Below, piece by piece: positions 1 to 6,151 of a stretch of 6,305 nucleotides of DNA. Below the pieces are notes generated by a model that did not search any database, was not told where the DNA came from, and saw only the letters and a program-made list of their open reading frames with translations. Position 1 is the stretch's first letter. Each line of letters begins with the position of its first letter. The position numbers and the translations under genes were made by a program. Source of the DNA: JAADDK01 sp964425415 (lineage in GTDB: Archaea > Thermoplasmatota > Thermoplasmata > Thermoplasmatales > Aciduliprofundaceae); the NCBI GenBank assembly GCA_964425415.1, contig CAYRMJ010000072.1, forward strand, positions 1 through 6,305. The letters are read 5' to 3'.

Positions 1-3000
1 GCCGTGCGTTATTCAAATATATTCCGTATGTATCTTCATCAATTGTGCTATTTTTAACAGAGTTGTATGATCCCTCTATGTACACCCCGTCCTGGGTTGA
101 ATTTGTTATACTCGTTTGCGAAATCTCGGAATGCAAGGTGTTGTGAAGATACACTCCATTGTAATTTCTGTCCAGCGTGGAATTTTCCACCATTATGTAC
201 TCGGAGTTCTCCGCGTAGATACCATTTCCAATGCTTCTGTATATGCGTGCATCACCTATTGTTATGTTGTCTGAATTCTTTATTCTTACACCCTCTGAAT
301 CGTACGCCAAAACCATACTCTCCGCTGTGATATGTGTGCTGTTAAGGATATAAAGCCCATAGGAAACATTGCTCGCATTGCCATTCTCCACCGTGAGCCA
401 CGATACATTGTACAGAATAACCTGTCCGATATTGCCAGAGATTGTGAGATTGTTCATATTTGCATTTGCAAAGTAATATATCTTGCGTCCATTTGCCGTG
501 TTATTCTCTGGAATTATCTGGCTTCCGATGGATTTTTCGTCTGCAAGGTAGAACCCGCCATGCACGAGAGTGTTGGAATAGAACCTATTTGCGGTGGAGT
601 TCTTTATGTATATCGCTTTGAGTCCCTCATTGCGGTCGTAGTCGTTGAAGTAAAGAGTGTTGTTCTTTATCATATTTTGCCACGAGGAATTGATGTATAT
701 TCCGCAAATAGAATTGTGCGTTATGTTGTTCTCAACCCATGTTTCTTCGTGTGTGAGTTCTAGGTAGACGCCGTACCTGTTATCGCTCACAACATTCCCT
801 GCGTACTTGTTTTCGGAGGAGTTCCACACATATATTCCGTAGGGGTTTCCGTTAAATGTGCTGTTTACAGTTGTTAAATTATGCGATGAATACACCACCA
901 ATCCTGCGAATAGATTGTTGGATTCCTCAGTTACCGAGATGCTTCCGTTGGTTAGGTTGTAAAGCATCAATCCGGCAATCTGGCCATCATGAAGATAAAC
1001 ATGCCTGATTACGAAGTGCACGGTGGTGTTTGCAATGTATATTGCCTCGTCATTTCCAGAGGCGTTTATGTTGTAATTCTCAATTACATAGGGATTATAT
1101 TCGCTTCCATCGCCTTGCCAGTGCCTATTCCCTGCAATCTGCGCGAATTCTGTGTCATTGTTTATTCTAATCACACCAGTGTTGAAGTATTTTACGGGCT
1201 TCTCATCTCTGGCTCCGCCATCCAGTGAATATGGCCAGTCCACTATGCTGTCGTGATTTATGTCATTAGTGTTATTGTTCCATGCCCAGTCAAGCCAGAA
1301 ATTACCGTATAGGGAATTGTTCCATATATTGTTTCCATCATCGTACGCCTGCACATACCGTGCGTGATATCGCTCATCTGAGCCGTTGTTGTAGTAGAAC
1401 CTGTTTTCCACTATGATATTGTTGCTTCCGTGTGAGTAAATTGCATACCTTCCATTCCCGTAGAATGTGTTGTTCTTTATTGTTCCATCCGTAGCCGTGT
1501 AGTCCATGTCCATTCCGTACATGCTGTTATTTCTGAATGTGGAGTTCTCTACCCTCACTCGTTTTCCACCGAATATTAACCCCTCTCTCCCATCGGAGAA
1601 CGTGGAATTCATTATGCTTATATCCACGCTGTCTTTCATAACTACACCATATCTATCTCTTAGCGCGTGGAGATTCACCACAGTTATGTTGGATGATTCA
1701 ACTAAGTACATCCCGTAGCTGGTATCGTTTAGCACCCCGTTCTCTATGTTAAGCCACTGAACCCTGTAAAGGATGAACTCACCCATGGTGATGGGTGCGG
1801 TGGCGTTGTTCATGTTTGCATTTGCATAGAAGTAAACCGTCTTTCCGTTCACAGTGTTGTTGGAAGGAAGGTCTAAAGTGTTCATCATCTCATCAACATT
1901 TCCGTTGTAGAGGTCAAATGAGAAGGCACCATTGACTATATGATTTGAATAGAGTTTCACATGCGAAGAGTCTTTCAATTCTATGTTATGGCCGTTAACA
2001 TAGTTCCCAATTACCCTGCTGTAACTGGCGGTTTGCAGGAAAATATTCCCGTGATTGCCTTTTAGAGTGTTATTTTTGCCAGAATAAATTTGAATTCCCC
2101 AAGGGGCAGTGTTTCCGTACGCGGTGTTGTTCTCAGAAGATATAGATATGTCCACATCCCAGCTTGAATCCCTGTGAAATTCATTGCTGGAAATATTGTT
2201 CCATGCTGAGTTCCATAATGATATGCCTTCTCCATTGCTCCATATCCTGTTGGATTTTATCGCATTCTTAGACGCTTGATAGAGATACACGCCGTACCTG
2301 CTGTTGTTGTGAATCTCGTTGTTCACCACCGTAACATTCTTCGCAGAATGGAGATATATGCCCTCTCCATTGGGCCATGAAGATCCTGAGGTGTTGTAAA
2401 TTTCGCAGTCAATTATCTCAACATATTTGTTTGTGTTGGCGATGTATATCGCATTGCTCTGCCCATGCGCGTCTATCTCCCATCTTCTTATTTTGTACGG
2501 ATCGCTTGGTGTTCCAATTCCCAGCCAGCCATCACTGCTCGCCATTGCCTGCAGTTCAGAATCTCCATTAATCACAATCCTGCGATGCTTCAAACGAGCC
2601 AGAGGATAGATATCATAACCGCCCCCATCAATGCGGTATGGCCAGTCAATTATACCATCGTAATTTGCATCGTTTGTTTTATTATTCTCTTCCCAGTCAC
2701 GCCAGTAATTTCCGCGGCCGTTGTAGTACCATGAATTATTCGTGCTGTCTTGATACGCCTGAATTTTGGTAGAGTCATAAATTTCAGAGGATGTATGGTC
2801 ATACCAGAACTGGTTATCGTATATCAAGTTTCCATGTGAGCCATCTTTCAGCTCCACTCCATAGCCATAGTTGTTCTTTATGATATTGTTGGTCACAACG
2901 GCGTTTGTTACATTGTAGAACTCTATTCCAGCACCGTCGTAATACATCTCAAATTTGGATGTGCCATTGAATATCGTGCAGTTGCGGATTGTGAAATGCA

Positions 3001-3907
3001 GGTTCGTGTTCCGAATGAATATGCCAACGCTGTTTCGCACGGCATCAATTGTGTAATTCTCAATTATGTACGGATTTGAAGCGCTCCCATCTCCGGGCCA
3101 GCCTCGTCGCAGTGCCTCCTTGGATAATTGCGAATTTCCCTCAATTCTGAGTGGGTAATATATTTTGGAATAATTTTGGTAGAGATCTCTAATCTCCGAG
3201 GAATTGAGAGCTCGTGCGTATATGCGCACCTCGTCAATCCTACCTTTGAAATTCTGCGTTGGATCATCGCCTTTACCTATGAAAAATGTGTTAATCGTGT
3301 AATTCGGCAGGAAATTATAATCTCTCGCAGCCTCTCTCACACCATCAACCCATATCTGCATGACCTTTGATGAGTAGTTGTACTCTCCCACCACAAAATG
3401 CCATTTTCCATCCGCCAAACTTTCCGATGTGTAAACTCTGTAATCAGCATCACTGGCATCTTCCATCCAGAAATGCACCGTTCCGTTATTTTCAACCTGC
3501 AGCTCCGCAAATATGTGTGTTTCATCCTCGCCCAAAATGTGCATGTTTGCAGCTTGAGAAAAATTCACCCATGCCGCAAGCGTCACATTCTTAATTTCGT
3601 ACTTTCCAATGAACTTTGCAACATCGCTTATATCCACATATCCCCCTGTGAAGTTCAGGCCTCGTTCCCATTTCCCACGGTCACGATGCACATCACCAAC
3701 CATGGTTCCATCAAACCCGTTTGAGGACCAGTCATACACCTCGGAGGATGAGCGAGAGTCCATGGCATAATGGCCCACGAGCAGAGAATCAGGGGCCTTT
3801 AATTTTTCCACCTCATTACTCTGCTTGAAGTAGAAATTTTCAACCAGTACACTCACATCCATGGCTATTATTGCACCCATAACCAGCAAAACGATAAGTT
3901 TTCTCAT
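1..3907 (-). CDS. Large secreted/surface protein: LamG-like domain plus modular right-handed beta-helix (NosD-like), C-terminus beyond window
   Basis: This is one open frame of 1302 codons with no in-frame stop. The ATG is at 3907-3905, with AGGTG five nucleotides upstream, and the stop lies off the left edge. The N-terminus is MRK followed by a hydrophobic run (L4-M16), so it is a signal peptide or uncleaved anchor; no clear cleavage site is visible. Residues about 41-247 resemble a LamG/concanavalin-like jelly-roll, opening LLVGHYAMD and closing IDEVRIYARAL. From residue 253 onward it is Asn/Tyr/Gly-rich with recurring parallel beta-helix coils (GIYL...S..N.I..N type) in three modules: 253-436, 444-905 and 913 onward. 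About fifty N-x-S/T sequons and only three cysteines suggest a glycosylated extracellular protein. Known relatives are NosD/PbH1-repeat archaeal surface proteins. The role is inferred as cell-envelope, adhesion or polysaccharide binding; no catalytic residues were identified and the true length is unknown. Confidence 0.9.
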   Translation of the reverse strand, partial: MRKLIVLLVMGAIIAMDVSVLVENFYFKQSNEVEKLKAPDSLLVGHYAMDSRSSSEVYDWSSNGFDGTMVGDVHRDRGKWERGLNFTGGYVDISDVAKFIGKYEIKNVTLAAWVNFSQAANMHILGEDETHIFAELQVENNGTVHFWMEDASDADYRVYTSESLADGKWHFVVGEYNYSSKVMQIWVDGVREAARDYNFLPNYTINTFFIGKGDDPTQNFKGRIDEVRIYARALNSSEIRDLYQNYSKIYYPLRIEGNSQLSKEALRRGWPGDGSASNPYIIENYTIDAVRNSVGIFIRNTNLHFTIRNCTIFNGTSKFEMYYDGAGIEFYNVTNAVVTNNIIKNNYGYGVELKDGSHGNLIYDNQFWYDHTSSEIYDSTKIQAYQDSTNNSWYYNGRGNYWRDWEENNKTNDANYDGIIDWPYRIDGGGYDIYPLARLKHRRIVINGDSELQAMASSDGWLGIGTPSDPYKIRRWEIDAHGQSNAIYIANTNKYVEIIDCEIYNTSGSSWPNGEGIYLHSAKNVTVVNNEIHNNSRYGVYLYQASKNAIKSNRIWSNGEGISLWNSAWNNISSNEFHRDSSWDVDISISSENNTAYGNTAPWGIQIYSGKNNTLKGNHGNIFLQTASYSRVIGNYVNGHNIELKDSSHVKLYSNHIVNGAFSFDLYNGNVDEMMNTLDLPSNNTVNGKTVYFYANANMNNATAPITMGEFILYRVQWLNIENGVLNDTSYGMYLVESSNITVVNLHALRDRYGVVMKDSVDISIMNSTFSDGREGLIFGGKRVRVENSTFRNNSMYGMDMDYTATDGTIKNNTFYGNGRYAIYSHGSNNIIVENRFYYNNGSDERYHARYVQAYDDGNNIWNNSLYGNFWLDWAWNNNTNDINHDSIVDWPYSLDGGARDEKPVKYFNTGVIRINNDTEFAQIAGNRHWQGDGSEYNPYVIENYNINASGNDEAIYIANTTVHFVIRHVYLHDGQIAGLMLYNLTNGSISVTEESNNLFAGLVVYSSHNLTTVNSTFNGNPYGIYVWNSSENKYAGNVVSDNRYGVYLELTHEETWVENNITHNSICGIYINSSWQNMIKNNTLYFNDYDRNEGLKAIYIKNSTANRFYSNTLVHGGFYLADEKSIGSQIIPENNTANGRKIYYFANANMNNLTISGNIGQVILYNVSWLTVENGNASNVSYGLYILNSTHITAESMVLAYDSEGVRIKNSDNITIGDARIYRSIGNGIYAENSEYIMVENSTLDRNYNGVYLHNTLHSEISQTSITNSTQDGVYIEGSYNSVKNSTIDEDTYGIYLNNAR
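314..505 (-). repeat. NG(K/R)-YF/YY box inside module 3 (residues 1135-1198)
   Basis: This is the second copy of the 64-residue box: NNTANGRKIYYF, ANANMNN, VILY, VSW, VENG and SYGLYI. It sits 222 residues after the module 3 head, against 239 residues in module 2, so both long modules carry it in nearly the same place. Module 1 lacks it. Confidence 0.8.
983..1171 (-). repeat. Beta-helix module head, copy 3 (residues 913-975)
   Basis: This is the third 63-residue head, opening IRINNDTEF, with the W in HWQGDGS, N938-P939-Y940, VIENYNINA and the coil AIYIANTTVHFVIR. It matches copy 1 more closely than copy 2 in the NPY-ENY part. The module it opens runs off the left edge, so its tail is not seen. 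Confidence 0.85.
1193..1306 (-). repeat. Beta-helix module tail, copy 2 (residues 868-905)
   Basis: This is the second 38-residue tail, beginning GNFWLDW, with NDINHDSIVDWPY and DGGARDEKPV. Compared with copy 1 the D-x-D-G loop reads NHDSIVD, so the acidic calcium-loop-like spacing is partly lost. It is again followed by a 7-residue linker and then the next head. Confidence 0.85.
1670..1861 (-). repeat. NG(K/R)-YF/YY box inside module 2 (residues 683-746)
   Basis: This 64-residue segment starts NNTVNGKTVYFY and continues ANANMNN, then FILY, the Q.W L.IENG coil and SYGMYL. It aligns without gaps to residues 1135-1198, with about 31 of 64 residues identical by eye. The N-G-K-x-V-Y-[YF] motif is well known in NosD-like beta-helix proteins. 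At DNA level, 1806-1826 matches 450-470 in 20 of 21 bases. Confidence 0.8.
2390..2578 (-). repeat. Beta-helix module head, copy 2 (residues 444-506)
   Basis: This is the second 63-residue head, aligning without gaps to copies 1 and 3. The NPY signature is altered to D469-P470-Y471, and the ENY segment to RRW, making it the most diverged copy in the middle. The coil AIYIANTN is retained almost as in copy 3 (AIYIANTT). It opens the 462-residue module 2. Confidence 0.8.
2600..2713 (-). repeat. Beta-helix module tail, copy 1 (residues 399-436)
   Basis: This 38-residue segment begins GNYWRDW, continues NDANYDGIIDWPY and ends DIYPL. The same ending motif (GNYW..W then D..DGI.D.PY.IDG) is common at the end of archaeal NosD-like beta-helix units. 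It closes module 1 and lies seven residues before the next head. By eye 22 of 38 residues match tail copy 2, without gaps. The preceding sequence IQAYQD also recurs (as VQAYDD) before the second tail. Confidence 0.85.
2963..3151 (-). repeat. Beta-helix module head, copy 1 (residues 253-315)
   Basis: This is the first of three 63-residue segments that align without gaps. Key residues are R254-I255 at the start, the W of the RGWPGDGS turn, N278-P279-Y280, then IIENYTIDA and the coil IFIRNT..HF.IR. It follows directly after the LamG-like domain and opens the shortest beta-helix module. By eye it shares 28 of 63 residues with copy 3. Confidence 0.85.
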
Positions 3908-3912
3908 ACAGA

Positions 3913-3917
3913 CACCT
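3913..3917 (-). promoter_or_regulatory. Ribosome binding site of the surface-protein gene
   Basis: AGGTG on the minus strand matches the core of the archaeal GGAGGTGAT consensus and lies five nucleotides before the ATG at 3907. It supports that start. Confidence 0.65.
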
Positions 3918-3943
3918 TCCTATTGCTCTTTGAACAAATTACA

Positions 3944-3961
3944 GATATAAAAAATTTTTCG
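3944..3961 (-). promoter_or_regulatory. Archaeal promoter of the surface-protein gene (BRE and TATA)
   Basis: Read on the minus strand, CGAAAAA (3961-3955) precedes TTTATATC (3951-3944), a good BRE-plus-TATA arrangement. A start about 26 nt downstream falls near 3922, leaving a leader of roughly 15 nt that just holds the ribosome binding site. The assignment rests on motif and spacing only. Confidence 0.6.
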
Positions 3962-3975
3962 CATAAATAACCATC

Positions 3976-3999
3976 AATTCAAACATTTATTTTTGAATT
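3976..3999. promoter_or_regulatory. 8-8-8 inverted repeat between divergent promoters, possible operator
   Basis: AATTCAAA (3976-3983) and TTTGAATT (3992-3999) are perfect inverted copies separated by 8 bp. The dyad centre is about 36 bp upstream of the surface-gene TATA box and about 45 bp upstream of the scpB TATA box. This suits a dimeric regulator, but the region is very AT-rich, so chance symmetry cannot be excluded. Confidence 0.35.
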
Positions 4000-4023
4000 T
4001 AATTATTTTAAGTTTCTAAATTT

Positions 4024-4040
4024 TAGCAAAGGTATTAAAC
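4024..4040 (+). promoter_or_regulatory. Promoter of the scpB-purD operon (BRE/TATA), probably leaderless
   Basis: AGCAAAGG followed by TATTAAAC (4033-4040) forms a BRE/TATA pair whose centre is about 26 bp before the scpB ATG at 4063. That spacing puts the transcript start at or near the A of the start codon. There is no GGAGG/GGTGA-type site before scpB (only GGAAGA at 4056-4061, too close to the ATG), which fits leaderless translation. Confidence 0.55.
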
Positions 4041-4062
4041 CATTTGTCCATTATGGAAGATT

Positions 4063-4566
4063 ATGGATGATGTTATGAGAATCATTGAGGCGGTGCTGTT
4101 CTCCACCGACAGGCCCATGCGGGTTGGTGAAATAGCGGGAATTGCGGGTATAAGAGCGGAGGATGTGAGCAGAGCAATGAAGAAATTAATAAAAGAGTAC
4201 GAATCAAGAAATGGTGCAATTGAAATTGTGAGAATAGGCAACAAATATGTTATGCAGTTGAAAGATGAGTATGTTAATTACGGTTATGCTGTGGGCAAAA
4301 AGGAGATATCAGACGAACTTTTAAAGACATTAGCAATAATTGCCTATTATCAGCCCATAGCCAAAAGCAAGCTCAGGGAAATGCTGGGGTATAAAGTCTA
4401 TGCGCATGTGGAAGAGCTCAAAAAGAGGGGCTTTGTTTACGGTAAAAAATCTAACAGAACAGAGATTTTAAGAACCACGAAAAAGTTTAATGAGTATTTT
4501 GGAATAAGCGATCCGAAAGACATTAAAAAATTCTTTGAGAGGGCTGGTGGTGAGAATGGTGAGTAA
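4063..4566 (+). CDS. scpB: Segregation and condensation protein B (ScpB)
   Basis: The product is 167 residues. ScpB is the small winged-helix subunit that binds the ScpA kleisin and SMC in the condensin-like complex, acting on DNA in the cytoplasm. Two winged-helix domains can be seen. The first, about 1-78, begins with RIIEAVLFSTDRP, then VGEIAGIAGI and IVRIGNKYVMQL. The second, about 81-147, holds the family signature LKTLAIIAYYQPI (88-99) and closes with RTTKKFNEYFGI. The length is at the short end for the family. The start is the ATG at 4063: the only longer in-frame extension meets a TAA at 4036-4038, and the ATG at 4053 is out of frame and stops at once. It is the first gene of an operon with purD, overlapping it by 11 nt. 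The partner gene scpA is not in the window. Function is assigned by family motif, with high confidence. Confidence 0.93.
   Translation: MDDVMRIIEAVLFSTDRPMRVGEIAGIAGIRAEDVSRAMKKLIKEYESRNGAIEIVRIGNKYVMQLKDEYVNYGYAVGKKEISDELLKTLAIIAYYQPIAKSKLREMLGYKVYAHVEELKKRGFVYGKKSNRTEILRTTKKFNEYFGISDPKDIKKFFERAGGENGE
4546..4553 (+). promoter_or_regulatory. Ribosome binding site of purD, inside the end of scpB
   Basis: GGTGGTGA matches GGAGGTGA at seven of eight positions. It is 2 nt before ATG 4556 and 5 nt before GTG 4559. The two other Shine-Dalgarno genes in this window use a 5-nt gap, so the spacing favours the GTG, while the better initiation codon is the ATG. Confidence 0.6.
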
Positions 4567-5896
4567 AGTTCTGCTGGTAGGTGCAGGTGCAAGAGAGCAT
4601 GCTATTGCAGAAAATCTAAAAAGAAGCGGTGCGGAGATATACGCGGTTATGAAACATCGCAATCCGGGCATTGCGAGAATTGCAGAAGAATATGTGGTTG
4701 GCAATCACGACTCTCCTGAGTTTGTGAGGAACCTGAAGTGGGTTAAAAATCGGATGGTGGATATTGCGTTCGTTGGACCAGAAGTGCCACTCATAAACGG
4801 CATGGCAGATGCGCTGATGAGCGAAGAAGTACCGGTGGTGGGTCCCACGCGTGCAGCGGCTGAGATTGAAGGTTCCAAGGCATTTATGAGGGATTTAATG
4901 CAAAGGCATGGCATTGAAGGTGCTGTTGAATACAGAATATTTGAAGATGCAAAAGAGGTGAAAAAGTTTTTGTTGGATTTTGACAGGCCATTCGTTGTGA
5001 AGCCTGTGGGCGTGACTGGGGGAAAGGGAGTATGGGTCATGGGTGAGCATTTTAAAACACCAGAGGAAGGAGCAGATTACGCTGTGAACATAATTGAAAA
5101 TGGAATAGGCGGAACTAAAAAAGTTTTAATTGAAGAAAAATTAGTGGGCGAGGAGTTCACTTTGCAAGTTTTTACTGATGGTAAAAATGCGGTGCCAATG
5201 CCGCTGGTTCAGGATTTCAAGAGGGCTTACGAAGGTGATAAAGGTCCAAATACTGGCGGAATGGGGTCTTACAGCATGGAGAATCATCTTCTTCCATTTG
5301 TTGATGAGAATGAGTATGAAAAGGCTTTGAAAATTTTGAAAGAGATAATTGAAGCAATGAGGAAAGAGGGCAGAGAGTATCGGGGCATAATGTACGGTCA
5401 GTTTATGCTAACAGCTAACGGTCCGAAAGTCGTTGAGGTGAATTGCAGATTCGGAGACCCGGAGGCTATGAATGTGCTGTCCATACTGGATTCAAATTTG
5501 GTGGATATTGGATATTCCATAGTGAACGGAACACTCAAAAACGATGTGAGCTTTGAAAACATGGCAACTGTGGTTAAGTACATAGTTCCTGAAGGATACG
5601 GCACGAGCTCGGTGGCGGATGGACAGGTGATTTCTGTGAATGAGAGGAAGATTCAGAGTGTAGGAGCAAATGTTTACTATGCTTCAGTTCATGAAAAAGA
5701 TGGAAACCTTTACACAACAACCTCCCGCGCAGTGGCAATAGTCGGAATTGGAAAAACGGTAGAGGATGCTGAATCAGTTGCGGAGCGAGGCTTGGAATTT
5801 GTGTCAGGGAAGGTGTATTTCAGGCGAGATATTGCAAAGAAGGAAGTGCTTGAAAATAAGGTTAGAAAAATGAAAGAGCTGAGAGGACTGGTGTGA
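4556..5896 (+). CDS. purD: Phosphoribosylamine--glycine ligase (GAR synthetase, PurD)
   Basis: PurD catalyses the second step of de novo purine synthesis, joining 5-phosphoribosylamine and glycine with ATP to give GAR, in the cytoplasm. From the ATG the protein is 446 residues, normal for the family. The N-domain opens KVLLVGAGAREHA (4-16) with FVGPEVPL (72-79) and VGPTRAAAEIEGSKAF (95-110). The ATP-grasp core has VVKPVGVTGGKGV (147-159), the family signature GDKGPNTGGMGSYS (227-240) and the metal-binding strand VEVNCRFGDPEA (293-304). The C-domain contains VKYIVPEGYG (340-349). All main motifs are intact. The start could be ATG 4556 or GTG 4559; an upstream TTG at 4535 adds seven unlikely residues. 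It is cotranscribed with scpB through an 11-nt overlap, and no separate promoter is seen. Confidence 0.95.
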   Translation: MVSKVLLVGAGAREHAIAENLKRSGAEIYAVMKHRNPGIARIAEEYVVGNHDSPEFVRNLKWVKNRMVDIAFVGPEVPLINGMADALMSEEVPVVGPTRAAAEIEGSKAFMRDLMQRHGIEGAVEYRIFEDAKEVKKFLLDFDRPFVVKPVGVTGGKGVWVMGEHFKTPEEGADYAVNIIENGIGGTKKVLIEEKLVGEEFTLQVFTDGKNAVPMPLVQDFKRAYEGDKGPNTGGMGSYSMENHLLPFVDENEYEKALKILKEIIEAMRKEGREYRGIMYGQFMLTANGPKVVEVNCRFGDPEAMNVLSILDSNLVDIGYSIVNGTLKNDVSFENMATVVKYIVPEGYGTSSVADGQVISVNERKIQSVGANVYYASVHEKDGNLYTTTSRAVAIVGIGKTVEDAESVAERGLEFVSGKVYFRRDIAKKEVLENKVRKMKELRGLV

Positions 5897-6092
5897 AACA
5901 GGACAAAGCTCGGTATTCCTTTGAAACTCCACGCACAATGCCAGAAAGTTGTTCCTGTGAGATTAAATTTGATGCAGATATTGAATACACTTCCGTACAC
6001 TTCTTTGTAAAATTCATCACTGGGCAAATGGTTTTCCTTTTGTTTATATTCAAATTTACAGTGATTGCTCCCCAGTGGCAAAACAAAATACA
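5897..6092. other. Spacer between purD and the DUF438 gene; no convincing gene
   Basis: The only plus-strand frame of note starts at GTG 5893, overlapping the purD stop by 4 nt (GTGA), and ends at 6171. Its 92 codons contain a CSC pair (residues 20-22) and a possible membrane segment (about 38-59), but no recognised family. It has no good Shine-Dalgarno, and it would run through the next gene's promoter and 20 nt into that gene. Two minus-strand frames here also look random. I treat the stretch as non-coding, with low certainty. Confidence 0.4.
6032..6045 (+). terminator. T-rich tract, possible terminator of scpB-purD
   Basis: TTTTCCTTTTGTTT lies 136 nt after the purD stop. Archaeal RNA polymerase commonly terminates at T-rich tracts without a hairpin, and none is seen directly beside it. 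The distance from the stop makes this tentative. Confidence 0.3.
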
Positions 6093-6118
6093 CAGAAATG
6101 TCCAGAAATGTTTAAAAA
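6093..6118 (+). promoter_or_regulatory. Promoter of the DUF438 gene with a 10-bp direct repeat
   Basis: TTTAAAAA (6111-6118) is a good archaeal TATA box, placing the transcript start near 6140. Directly upstream CAGAAATGT occurs twice (6093-6101 and 6103-6111), one helical turn apart. The second copy touches the TATA box and covers the BRE position. The promoter separates this gene from the scpB-purD operon. Confidence 0.55.
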
Positions 6119-6140
6119 TGAGCAATAAATCTCAAATCAA

Positions 6141-6146
6141 GGTGAT
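6141..6146 (+). promoter_or_regulatory. Ribosome binding site of the DUF438 gene
   Basis: GGTGAT matches the 3' part of the archaeal GGAGGTGAT consensus and ends 5 nt before ATG 6152, supporting that start. Confidence 0.7.
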
Positions 6147-6151
6147 TGAAA

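Noticed and set aside
332..763. Plus-strand 143-codon frame, and shorter plus-strand frames between 67 and 3724
   Set aside because: They lie opposite the continuous minus-strand reading frame, which has clear LamG and beta-helix homology. The 332-763 frame is in exact antisense register, so its openness follows from the lack of TTA, CTA and TCA triplets in that register. No family resemblance or ribosome site.
314..3151. Repeats in the surface gene as a possible CRISPR or tandem satellite
   Set aside because: They are in-frame protein repeats hundreds of bases apart with diverged DNA, not short regular repeats with unique spacers.
3064..3525. Two minus-strand frames of 67 and 62 codons (3064-3267 and 3337-3525)
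   Set aside because: They are out of frame with, and fully inside, the surface-protein gene on the same strand, and have no protein-like features.
4468..5604. Minus-strand frames opposite scpB and purD
   Set aside because: Their translations are Ser/Thr/Phe-rich antisense shadows of well-recognised genes.
6018..6077. Inverted repeat CACTGGG / CCCAGTG in the spacer after purD
   Set aside because: Only 7 bp of stem with a 46-nt loop; too weak to call a terminator, mobile-element end or RNA.
5710..6125. Two minus-strand frames of 127 and 87 codons reaching into the spacer after purD
   Set aside because: Both overlap the end of purD in antisense, have mixed low-quality composition and show no recognised motif or promoter.
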